The notes under the pieces: model-generated
The model's database searches: none
What the model saw: only the letters and a program-made list of their open reading frames with translations
Told to the model about the DNA's origin: nothing
In this document: piece by piece, positions 9,009 through 16,735 of the stretch
How the letters are laid out: every line of letters begins with the position of its first letter
Numbering within the stretch: the first letter of the stretch is position 1
Position numbers and translations under genes: made by a program
Origin: Lewinella sp050633125
GTDB lineage: Bacteria > Bacteroidota > Bacteroidia > Chitinophagales > Saprospiraceae
DNA: 64,000 nt
Assembly: GCF_050633125.1 (NCBI RefSeq)
Contig: NZ_JBOEFX010000020.1
Coordinates: 61,199-125,198, forward strand
Direction of reading: 5' to 3'

Positions 9009-10727
9009 ATGAGAACCAAATTAGGCACTTTTTTAGGTGCACTCATTATGATGCTGTGGGGAATACAACCGGTCTTGGCCTCCAGCCACCGGGAAGCACC
9101 ACTCATCGCCAATGACCCACTGGCGGACAATACGGACCTCTACGCTTTTCGTAGCCCCGATGATCCGAATACCATCACGATCATTGCCAATTACATTCCT
9201 GCCGAATTGCCTTACGGTGGCCCCAATTACTACACTTTTGGAGAGAATATTCGTTATGAAATTCATATTGATAACGACGCGTCTATTCCTGGTGATGAAA
9301 TTGTTTACCGCTTTACTTTTCAGCGGACCAACGAAGATCCTACTACTTTCTTCAATATCCGCCTAGGCGCACAAAACCTCAAAACGACTTACACGCTTGA
9401 GCGTAGTATGGACGGAGGTGATTCTTTCGAAACCATCGTTTCTAACGGTGTCGTACCGCCCAACTACATCGGCCCGCGTAGTATTGAAAGTGGTGTAGGT
9501 TTGAATACCACCTACGCTCAGTTAATGCAAGACGCTATCACGGATAGTAGCACGGGCGAAACGGTTTTTGCCGGCCCTGTTGATGATCCTTTTTATGTGG
9601 ATTTAGGTGGCATTTTCGACTTGGGTAATTCTCCTCGGCAGAATGGTGAAAACCGCGATGGATTGGCACGTTACAATGTTCACACCTTAGCACTGAAAAT
9701 TCCGATCAGCTTTTTGCTAAAAGCTGGTGCTGCGGCTACACCTGCTAACATTCTGGACGGCGATTATGTGATCGGTGTTTGGGCATCAGCCAGCCGCCAG
9801 GCGGTGCGTACCCTCAATTTCGATGGTACTTCTGAGACCTCTGGCGATTGGATTCAGGTTTCTCGCCTCGGAATGCCGCTTACCAACGAAGTCGTAATTC
9901 CTATCGGAATGAAAGATTACTGGAATGGCCTTACCCCTTACGACGAACTTACTGATACTGCTCTAGACGGATTTTTCTATAATCCTGAACTGTCGCTCTA
10001 TATGAACGATGACCAGTTTGGTGGTGCTGTACCTGCTTTTTCTGCTTTACGCATTCAGCGTAACTCCCTACAAGGTTTTGATTTTGGTAATGGCCAAGAT
10101 GGCCTGTACGCACTCAAAGGCAGTGATGCTGTAGCTGGTACCGCGCTGGATGATGCCATCTTTGGCACGCTCTTGTTGCCTGGCCCTGGCTTGCCACGTT
10201 CGGTAGATCTTTGGCCCATCTTCCATACGGGAGCACCTAACTTTCCTCCTTACCAATTGGCTACCGGAAAAAATGGTAATCCACTTGCAGCGGGCAAGCC
10301 TTTTATCAATAATTTCTTGCCTAATGGTGGAGACATGTTGCGCCTGAATATGGCTGTACCGGTTACCGACCGTGACGATCCTGCTTTTAGTTCACTAGGA
10401 TTAGTACAAGCAGCTGTTCTTGGATTGACCGATCCTACTTACGCTGGCACTGCCGATCTTGAGTTTATCCCCAACATGGATGGCTTCCCTAACGGACGCC
10501 GCTTGCAGGATGATGTTACACGTATCGAATTGCAAGCCGTGAGCGGTATCGTACTAGCAGCCATTGGCCTATGGTATGACGATTACACTGCTGGTGGTGC
10601 CAATCCGGTAACCCAAGACTTGGTAGATGTACTGACCTACAGCACTGGCGTTGAGCAGAACGATAAGCCGTTTAGTAATACTTTCCCTTATATCGCTGCC
10701 CCTTGGGCCGGAACAGAGGTCGAGTAA
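9009..10727 (+). CDS. Exported DUF4331 protein
   Basis: A 572-residue protein with a clear signal peptide (residues 1-24, ending PVLASS) directly followed by the DUF4331 hallmark SSHREAPLIANDPLADNTDL. The DUF4331 domain fills the whole mature chain: ENIRYEIHIDND near residue 83, VFAGPVDDPFYVDLGG near 185, LWPIFHTGAPNFPPYQLATG near 398, and NDKPFSNTFPYIAAPWAG at the end. It has no lipobox and no T9SS tail, so it is periplasmic or partnered. It is followed after 62 bases by a close paralogue. DUF4331 has no established activity; the conserved acidic runs suggest metal binding, which is inference. Confidence 0.9.
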   Translation: MRTKLGTFLGALIMMLWGIQPVLASSHREAPLIANDPLADNTDLYAFRSPDDPNTITIIANYIPAELPYGGPNYYTFGENIRYEIHIDNDASIPGDEIVYRFTFQRTNEDPTTFFNIRLGAQNLKTTYTLERSMDGGDSFETIVSNGVVPPNYIGPRSIESGVGLNTTYAQLMQDAITDSSTGETVFAGPVDDPFYVDLGGIFDLGNSPRQNGENRDGLARYNVHTLALKIPISFLLKAGAAATPANILDGDYVIGVWASASRQAVRTLNFDGTSETSGDWIQVSRLGMPLTNEVVIPIGMKDYWNGLTPYDELTDTALDGFFYNPELSLYMNDDQFGGAVPAFSALRIQRNSLQGFDFGNGQDGLYALKGSDAVAGTALDDAIFGTLLLPGPGLPRSVDLWPIFHTGAPNFPPYQLATGKNGNPLAAGKPFINNFLPNGGDMLRLNMAVPVTDRDDPAFSSLGLVQAAVLGLTDPTYAGTADLEFIPNMDGFPNGRRLQDDVTRIELQAVSGIVLAAIGLWYDDYTAGGANPVTQDLVDVLTYSTGVEQNDKPFSNTFPYIAAPWAGTEVE

Positions 10728-10789
10728 ATACCAACAATTACAATAACTATAGTCTTCCTTGGAAGACTGCTAATTATAAAATAATAATT

Positions 10790-12856
10790 ATGTTTCTCAA
10801 TAAATTTACTCAGTTGGCCTGGGTGTTCTGCCTACTCTTAGTGTGGGGTAGTAGCTCCAGCTTGCAGGCTTCGTCACATCGCGAAGCGCCAATGATTGCC
10901 GACGATCCACTAGCGGACAACGTCGATTTGTACGCCTTCCGTAGCCCTGCCAACCGCAATAGCATTGTTTTTGTGGCTACTTACGTACCAATGCAGCTGC
11001 CTCAGGGTGGCCCCAATTACTACCAGTTTGGCGAAAATATTCGCTACGAAATACACATCGATAACGATCCTAGTACTACTGGTGACGATATCATCTATCG
11101 CTTTACCTTTTACAAGGAAAATGAAGACCCAAGCACGTTTTTCAATATTCGCTTAGGGCAACAAAACCTACGTACCCGCTACAACCTGGAACGTAGCCGT
11201 AATGGCGGAGCATCATTTGTGACCATCTTGCGTGGCGGCCCGGTTCCTCCACCAAATATTGGTGCGCGTTCTATCGAGTCAGCCGTAGGTATGAACTCTA
11301 CTTATGAGCGTCAGGTGAAATTGGCTCGCCGGAATGCGATCACTGGTGAGCGTGTTTTTGCTGGCCCAATGGATGATCCTTTCTTTGTAGACTTGGCAGG
11401 TATTTTTGACCTTGGTGATGCACCACGTCAGAATGGCCAAGCGCTGGACGGACTGGCTTGTATGAATACGAGTGCCATTGTGATGGAAATTCCTATTCGC
11501 TACCTCGTGCCACGAGGTACTTCTGGTCCTACCAGCATTCTTGACCCTAACTATGTGATAGGCGTTTGGGCATCAGCCAGCCGTCGTTCTATCCGCACAC
11601 TTACCCCTGGTGGTGAGGAGCACAGCGGTGAATGGGTGCAGGTTTCTCGCCTGGGTATGCCACTGACCAACGAGGCTGTGATTCCTGTAGGAATGAAAGA
11701 TTACTGGAACAGCATCACGCCTTACCAGGAATTGCAGGATACCCTGTTGGATCAGTATTTCTACAACCCTGAATTGGCCTTGTACATGGACGATGACCTA
11801 TTTGGCGGTGCTGTACCTGGTTTTGCACCACTACGTATTCAACGGAATTCTTTAGGAGCCTTTGATTTTGGTAACGGACAAGATGGACTCTTCCCGCTGA
11901 AAGGTAGTGATGCCGTTGCAGGTACTGCCCTTGATGATGCCATCTTTGGTACCCTCTTGTTGCCTGGCCCTGGCAAGCCACGTTCGGTAGACCTTTGGCC
12001 CATTTTCCATACAGGTGTGCCTAACTTTCCGCCGTACCAATTGGCTACTGGCAAGGATGGGAACCCACTAGCGGCAGGTAAGCCTTTTATCAATAACTTT
12101 TTACCAACAGGTGGTGATATGCTACGTCTAAACATGGCCGTGCCTGCTACCCCTCGTGATGATCCAAACTTTAGCTCACTGGGCTTGGTGCAAGCTGCCG
12201 TTCTAGGACTCACCGACCCTACCTACGCAAGTAATGCCGACCTACAGTTTATTCCTAATATGGATGGTTTTCCTAACGGACGCCGCTTGCAGGATGATGT
12301 TACACGCATCGAATTACAAGCTGTATCAGGAGTTGTATTGGCTGCTGTAGGACTATGGTACGATGATTATATCCCTGGTGAAAGCGCCAGCCCGGTAACA
12401 GATGACCTCTTGGGTGTACTGACTTATACTACTGGTGTAGAAGCGAATGATAAGCCATTCAATAAGAGCTTCCCTTACCTGGCTTTACCCTTTGCGGGTG
12501 ATGATCCTTGTGCAGGTGAAGTAGCAGACAACACCATGCAATTGAGTATTGCTCCCCTGAGCCAGACCCCACAGTTGGACCTCCAACCTACGGTAGTGCG
12601 CCAAGCGGGTAATTATCCAAATCCATTCCGTACAAACACCACTATCCAGTTGGACTTGGCGACACCAAGCCAGCTGACTATGGATGTGATGGATGTTTCC
12701 GGTCATACTATCGAACGTTGGAGTGATGGTGCCTCCGAAGGTATCTACCAGCGCGAATGGGATGCAAGTGCCTACCCTGCGGGCTTGTACTACCTACGGG
12801 TAGCCAACGAACGCGGTGAAGTATTGCAAGTCATTAAAATGGTTAAATCCAGATAA
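10790..12856 (+). CDS. DUF4331 protein with T9SS type A sorting domain
   Basis: About 688 residues. The open frame begins earlier at 10703, overlapping the preceding gene, but the ATG at 10790 starts a proper signal peptide (MFLNKFTQLAWVFCLLLVWG) followed by ASSHREAPMIADDPLADNVD. Up to about residue 600 it runs parallel to the product of 9009, with long nearly identical stretches such as AVAGTALDDAIFGTLLLPGP. It then carries what its neighbour lacks: a linker and a C-terminal type IX sorting domain (NYPNPFRTNTTIQLDL, then YPAGLYYLRV and ending KMVKSR). So this copy is likely carried to the cell surface or released, while the other stays behind. Both probably share one transcript. Confidence 0.92.
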   Translation: MFLNKFTQLAWVFCLLLVWGSSSSLQASSHREAPMIADDPLADNVDLYAFRSPANRNSIVFVATYVPMQLPQGGPNYYQFGENIRYEIHIDNDPSTTGDDIIYRFTFYKENEDPSTFFNIRLGQQNLRTRYNLERSRNGGASFVTILRGGPVPPPNIGARSIESAVGMNSTYERQVKLARRNAITGERVFAGPMDDPFFVDLAGIFDLGDAPRQNGQALDGLACMNTSAIVMEIPIRYLVPRGTSGPTSILDPNYVIGVWASASRRSIRTLTPGGEEHSGEWVQVSRLGMPLTNEAVIPVGMKDYWNSITPYQELQDTLLDQYFYNPELALYMDDDLFGGAVPGFAPLRIQRNSLGAFDFGNGQDGLFPLKGSDAVAGTALDDAIFGTLLLPGPGKPRSVDLWPIFHTGVPNFPPYQLATGKDGNPLAAGKPFINNFLPTGGDMLRLNMAVPATPRDDPNFSSLGLVQAAVLGLTDPTYASNADLQFIPNMDGFPNGRRLQDDVTRIELQAVSGVVLAAVGLWYDDYIPGESASPVTDDLLGVLTYTTGVEANDKPFNKSFPYLALPFAGDDPCAGEVADNTMQLSIAPLSQTPQLDLQPTVVRQAGNYPNPFRTNTTIQLDLATPSQLTMDVMDVSGHTIERWSDGASEGIYQREWDASAYPAGLYYLRVANERGEVLQVIKMVKSR

Positions 12857-12895
12857 AAGACTCGGTCTAGTATCCTGTTGGTAAAAAGACAGGGC

Positions 12896-13060
12896 ACTAT
12901 ACCCGGCACAAAGTGATTGGGGGTTTTGTCACGCCGTCATCTTCTGTTCTGACAAGGCGCAAAATGTAGGCGAAGCCTAAGCTTCGGCGAGGCTTTGCAA
13001 CGCAGTTAGGGCTGGAGATGACAAGTGAGAAGGCCCTGAATCACTTTGTAACGGGTTATA
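12896..13060. repeat. Family B inverted repeat, long copy
   Basis: TATACCCGGCACAAAGTGAT at the left end pairs with ATCACTTTGTAACGGGTTAT at the right end (13039-13060), with one bulge and two mismatches. Inside are further pairs (GTCATCT with AGATGAC, and GCGAAGC with GCTTCGGC), so the whole 165 bases can fold as one imperfect hairpin. A short relative with the same ends occurs at 54004-54057. It is part of the 418-base gap 12857-13274. Confidence 0.75.
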
Positions 13061-13084
13061 AATTGTTTTTTGGACAATAGTCAC

Positions 13085-13136
13085 GCTGACTCTTCACCAG
13101 GGTCGCTCCCGAAGAGTCAGCATTTTTATTTTTTTA
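13085..13136 (+). terminator. Strong intrinsic terminator after the DUF4331 pair
   Basis: An 11-bp perfect stem, GCTGACTCTTC (13085-13095) with GAAGAGTCAGC (13111-13121), a 15-base loop, then a T-tract (ATTTTTATTTTTTT). It should end the transcript of the tandem DUF4331 genes. The gap also holds a family B and a family A repeat on its two sides. Confidence 0.9.
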
Positions 13137-13144
13137 AAAAAAAC

Positions 13145-13269
13145 AAAAACAGCACAAAAATAAATGAGTCTTCGTTTTTACAATAGTTGGTTTAGCGCTT
13201 CATTTCAAGCGTACCAACTAATGAAAAAACCTCAGAGAAGGCTCTATTTATTTTTTGCGCAATAATAGG
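13145..13269 (+). repeat. Family A hairpin repeat, copy 3 (full length)
   Basis: Left part AACAGCACAAAAATAAATGA, right part TTTATTTTTTGCGCAATAAT. Between them lies a nested stem, ATAGTTGGT with ACCAACTAAT, capped by CGCTT-CATTTC-AAGCG; the same inner stem-loop design recurs in the copy at 43359. The right end stops 5 bases before the ATG of the TPR lipoprotein gene, so it forms that gene's leader. Confidence 0.85.
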
Positions 13270-13274
13270 ACGTC

Positions 13275-14489
13275 ATGAAATTCAATCTAATAACACTTCT
13301 TCTTTTAGCCTTATTTACATGGTCTTGTCAAAATGAGACCAACTCACAGCAAGCCTCCTCTACCCAAGATATAGACCTGCCCAAACTCCTTGATCGACAC
13401 GCAGATTTGAGACAGGGAACAGAATGGGATCAGATTCAGCGCCTCTATGTAACCCAGCAGCAAGCATTGCGCAAAGACCCTCAGGATGCAGAAGCTTACC
13501 TGAAGCTCTCCCAAATTTTCATCAATGAAGCCCGCATTACCGGAGAACATGGCCATTACTATCCTGGAGCGTTGGAAGTTATCAAAAGAGGTTTAACACA
13601 ACCACTGGTGAGTGCTGACTTACGTTTCCAGATGCTTTCTACGCGAGCTTCGGTAGAATTGTCTCAACATGACTTTACCAATGCGCTTGCCACGGCAGAA
13701 ACAGCCGTAAAACTCAATCCCTACAACGCCCAAATTTACGGAGCACTTGTTGATGCCAATGTAGAGTTAGGTAATTACACCCAAGCAGTAGCCATGGCAG
13801 ATAAGATGGTGAGCATTCGGCCAGATCTGCGCTCGTATTCTCGGGTATCCTATCTTCGTGAAATACACGGCGATGTTGATGGTGCTATCGAAGCTATGAA
13901 GATGGCCGTATCGGCGGGTTTTCCGGGACAGGAAGCCACCTGCTGGGCGCGACTTACACTGGGTGAACTTTATGAAACCTATGGTTATCCTGCTAAAGCC
14001 AAAGAACAATATACATTGGCCCTCGCTGAACGGGAAGATTACCCTTTTGCAATGGCCAAATTAGCTACACTGAAAACGGAAGAGGGTGACCTGGCTGCTG
14101 CTGAGACAGAATTGTTGGCTGCCGCCGCAATTATTCCAGAAGTAGGCTTTTACACAGACCTTGCAAGCATTTATAAGCAACAAGGTGACCAGGAAAAGCT
14201 TGAAGCTGCGCTTACCGAAATCCAGGTAATGCTACAAGATGATGTGAATAGTGGTCACCGAATGGACATGGAGTATGCTTTTATTTATCTTGAATTATAT
14301 GAAAGTCCTGAACAAGCCTTAGTTTACGCCAGCCAAGAATACGAACGCCGGCCTGAAAATATCGATGTTAACCGTTTGCTGGCCAGAATTTATAGCAGTA
14401 TGGGTAACAAGGAGTTGGCAGACCAACATTTAGTAAAAGCTGGTGTTACGAATTCGAAACATCCAGAGCTTTTAGCTTTGGCAGATTAG
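13275..14489 (+). CDS. TPR-repeat lipoprotein
   Basis: A 404-residue lipoprotein precursor: LITLLLLALFTWSC forms the signal and lipobox with Cys near residue 18. The mature chain is a run of tetratricopeptide helices from about residue 60 to 395; clear units include EAYLKLSQIFINEARI, AAVELNP-like phrases (TAVKLNPYNAQIYGALVDAN) and NKELADQHLVKAGV near the end. It is anchored in a membrane on the outer face of the cytoplasmic or outer membrane. It follows the DUF4331 genes and precedes a glycosyltransferase by 25 bases. Like the TPR protein at 7329 it seems a fixed companion of the DUF4331 proteins; no enzymatic motif is present. Confidence 0.85.
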   Translation: MKFNLITLLLLALFTWSCQNETNSQQASSTQDIDLPKLLDRHADLRQGTEWDQIQRLYVTQQQALRKDPQDAEAYLKLSQIFINEARITGEHGHYYPGALEVIKRGLTQPLVSADLRFQMLSTRASVELSQHDFTNALATAETAVKLNPYNAQIYGALVDANVELGNYTQAVAMADKMVSIRPDLRSYSRVSYLREIHGDVDGAIEAMKMAVSAGFPGQEATCWARLTLGELYETYGYPAKAKEQYTLALAEREDYPFAMAKLATLKTEEGDLAAAETELLAAAAIIPEVGFYTDLASIYKQQGDQEKLEAALTEIQVMLQDDVNSGHRMDMEYAFIYLELYESPEQALVYASQEYERRPENIDVNRLLARIYSSMGNKELADQHLVKAGVTNSKHPELLALAD

Positions 14490-14514
14490 CAGTGTAACAG
14501 GGACTATCTAGTTT

Positions 14515-15204
14515 ATGAATATTACTATAATTATTCCAACTTATAATGAGGCTGCTCAGATTGAGCGCCTCATTCATCATCTACGCCAGTATACACAGGC
14601 GCAGATTCTCGTCGCCAATTCACCTAGTACAACAGATAATACTGCTGGATTGGCGCTTACTACAGGTGCTGAAATACTGAACTGCCCAAGAGCAGGTCGA
14701 GCCCCACAGATGAACTATGCCGCTGAGCAAACTACGGCTGATATTCTCTATTTTGTTCATGCGGACACACTGCCGCCTGCCAGCTTTATGGCCGATATAG
14801 AGCAAGCCCTGAAGCGTGGTAACGACCTAGGGTATTTTAGCTACCAATTTGAATCCGAGAAGCTGTTACTGAAGTTTAATAGCTTTTTTACCCGCTATGA
14901 TGGCCTGTTTGCCGGTGGGGGAGATCAAACCCTTTTTATCCGCCGGACAGCATTTGAGCAATTAGGTGGATTCCATGATGAGCTTCGCCTGATGGAAGAT
15001 TTTGACCTTGTGAAAAGAGCTAGACGAGCAGGTTTAAAGCATTGCCTGATCCCTAAAAACGCTCTTGTCTCTGCACGGAAATATGACAATAATTCGTGGA
15101 TGCGGGTGAATTTGGTAAATCTTTGGGTATTTTTGCTTTTTCATTGTGGTGTTTCTTCCGACCGGCTTTGTCAGACTTATCGCAAGCTACTTCAAACGGA
15201 TTGA
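14515..15204 (+). CDS. TIGR04283-type family 2 glycosyltransferase
   Basis: A 229-residue GT-A fold transferase. It begins ITIIIPTYNEAAQIERLI, has the metal-binding DxD-like element in YFVHADTLPP near residue 84, and the acceptor-region motif FLQGGD-like GLFAGGGDQTLFIRR near 135 followed by LMEDFDLVKRARRAG. This composition and length match TIGR04283, described as rSAM/selenodomain-associated transferase 2. The gene follows the TPR lipoprotein gene by 25 bases and is probably co-transcribed with it. Donor and acceptor are unknown. There is a hydrophobic stretch near the C terminus (VNLWVFLLFHCG) that may touch the membrane. Confidence 0.88.
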   Translation: MNITIIIPTYNEAAQIERLIHHLRQYTQAQILVANSPSTTDNTAGLALTTGAEILNCPRAGRAPQMNYAAEQTTADILYFVHADTLPPASFMADIEQALKRGNDLGYFSYQFESEKLLLKFNSFFTRYDGLFAGGGDQTLFIRRTAFEQLGGFHDELRLMEDFDLVKRARRAGLKHCLIPKNALVSARKYDNNSWMRVNLVNLWVFLLFHCGVSSDRLCQTYRKLLQTD

Positions 15205-15295
15205 GGAATGACCACTTGGTTATTGGCAACATCAATACTAAGTGACAGAATATCTTATGCTATTGGCATTTCTGTCGAAATATTAAGCATCCCTC

Positions 15296-16339
15296 ATGGG
15301 CAAAGAGAAAATTATTTACGGGATCCAGCAGGTAGGGATCGGAGTGCATGATGCAGAAGAAGCATTTCGCTGGTACGGTCAAGTACTGAAAGCAGATTTA
15401 CTGGTCTTTGATGATAAAAAAGTAGCAACCCACATGGCTCGGTATATGGGAGGAAAACCTCACCAGAAACGAGCATTGTTAGCTATGCAGGCCAATGGCG
15501 GCAGTGGTTACGAAATTTGGCAATACGAAGATCGTACGCCCACTGGCCCTCCTGCACCTGTTCAATTAGGAGATCTGGGCATCAACTATATTACCGTCAA
15601 GTCCCACGATCTGGCCGCTGCTCGTTCTAGAATGGAGCAAGCGGAGGTGCCCTTTCGAGAAGATCTTTCAGCTAGCCTGGCAAAGGATAGCTTTATGATT
15701 CAGGACCCCTACGGTAACCTCATCGAAATCAAAGCTGCCGATGATTGGTTTAGCAAATCCGATGGCCCACTGGGCGGAATTTGCGGCGTAGCCATTGGCG
15801 TTACAGATATTGATCGCTCACTGCGTTTGTATTCAGATATTCTCGGTTACGAACAAGTTATTGAAGATGTTATTATCGGCAAACCCGGCGAGGAACACTA
15901 CTTTCGTAAAGTACAACTCGGGATGCCCAAGGTGCCACAAGGAGGCTTTAGCCAGTGGATAGGAAGTAGCGAACTCACCTTGATCCAATGCCTGGAGCGT
16001 GAGCCTGTCAAGATTTTTGAAAATCGCTATTGGGGTGATCTGGGCTACATTCACGTTTGCTTTGATACCAAGCACATTGGTGCTTTGATCGACGAATGTG
16101 CCGAGAAAGGTTATCCCTTCCAGGTAAAAAGCGAAGAAACTTTTGAAATGGGGGATACCAACGGCCGCTGGGGGTATCTGGAAGACGATGATGGCACCCT
16201 CATCGAATTCGTAGAAGCCCAAAAGGTTCCCTTGCTCAAATCACTTAACCTCAGTATTGATCTCCAAAAGCGAGACCCGCATCGCCCACTTCCACGTTGG
16301 CTTATTAAAGCTTTGCGCCTCAAACGCGTGAAGTTTTAG
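15296..16339 (+). CDS. Two-domain VOC (glyoxalase-fold) protein
   Basis: A 347-residue cytosolic protein with two vicinal-oxygen-chelate domains: the first around residues 8-150 (QVGIGVHDAEEAFRWYGQVL ... DPYGNLIEIK) and the second around 160-310 (VAIGVTDIDRSLRLYSDILG ... DDDGTLIEFVEA). Both end in the Glu-containing strand that normally supplies a metal ligand, and both open with the His or Gly-Val strand. The family includes dioxygenases, epimerases, lyases and resistance proteins, so the substrate cannot be named. The C terminus has a basic extension (RPLPRWLIKALRLKRVKF). It lies 91 bases after the glycosyltransferase gene on the same strand. Confidence 0.8.
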   Translation: MGKEKIIYGIQQVGIGVHDAEEAFRWYGQVLKADLLVFDDKKVATHMARYMGGKPHQKRALLAMQANGGSGYEIWQYEDRTPTGPPAPVQLGDLGINYITVKSHDLAAARSRMEQAEVPFREDLSASLAKDSFMIQDPYGNLIEIKAADDWFSKSDGPLGGICGVAIGVTDIDRSLRLYSDILGYEQVIEDVIIGKPGEEHYFRKVQLGMPKVPQGGFSQWIGSSELTLIQCLEREPVKIFENRYWGDLGYIHVCFDTKHIGALIDECAEKGYPFQVKSEETFEMGDTNGRWGYLEDDDGTLIEFVEAQKVPLLKSLNLSIDLQKRDPHRPLPRWLIKALRLKRVKF

Positions 16340-16492
16340 AAGGCGAGTTTTGTTTTTTTTGTGTAGGAAGGTATTCATCCGTTTAGTAATCATAGACTTT
16401 TCCTCCACCAAATAAGGACAGATAACTCCGGTTTATGCTGGTGTTGTAACCCAACCAGCCAGTAAACAAATTTAGAAAATCAGACCACTTGT

Positions 16493-16524
16493 AGAGCGGT
16501 GTCGAAGCAATTCGGTACCGCTCT
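16493..16524. other. GNRA-capped hairpin in the 16340-16735 gap
   Basis: AGAGCGGT (16493-16500) pairs with ACCGCTCT (16517-16524); after a GT/GT internal loop the stem continues as CGAA-GCAA-TTCG, that is with a GCAA tetraloop. No T-tract follows, so a terminator is doubtful. A second, weaker hairpin (CTGGTGTTG with CCAACCAG) lies at about 16437-16458. The rest of the 396-base gap is the promoter region of the PL6 gene. Confidence 0.6.
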
Positions 16525-16595
16525 GCTATTTCTCGGTAGCACTTTGTAAAAGAAAGACTTTAAATTTATTTGGATTGTGGAAAAATGACAGTATA

Positions 16596-16623
16596 TTGGT
16601 TGACCAATTAAATGGTTGACCAA
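16596..16623. promoter_or_regulatory. Tandem FadR/GntR-type operators upstream of the PL6 gene
   Basis: Two copies of TGGTTGACCA (16597-16606 and 16613-16622) lie 16 bases apart centre to centre, each an inverted repeat of the form TGGT-NN-ACCA. That is the classic recognition pattern of the FadR subfamily of GntR repressors. FadR-type regulators such as AusR of Zobellia control alginate-use genes, which fits the lyase gene 113 bases downstream. No GntR gene lies in this window, so the regulator must be encoded elsewhere. Confidence 0.65.
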
Positions 16624-16735
16624 TTTTTCTATCTAAAATGCAATCACAAACTAGGTTTTGTGAAACAAAAAAAGCTCAAGGCAGATAGAGAAATGGGAAA
16701 ACAATTAAGATAGAAAGAAAACAAAAAAGCTTAAA

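Noticed and set aside
11715..12213. Long antisense frames within the second DUF4331 gene
   Set aside because: Equivalent antisense frames appear in the first paralogue, so they follow from the codon use of the true gene.
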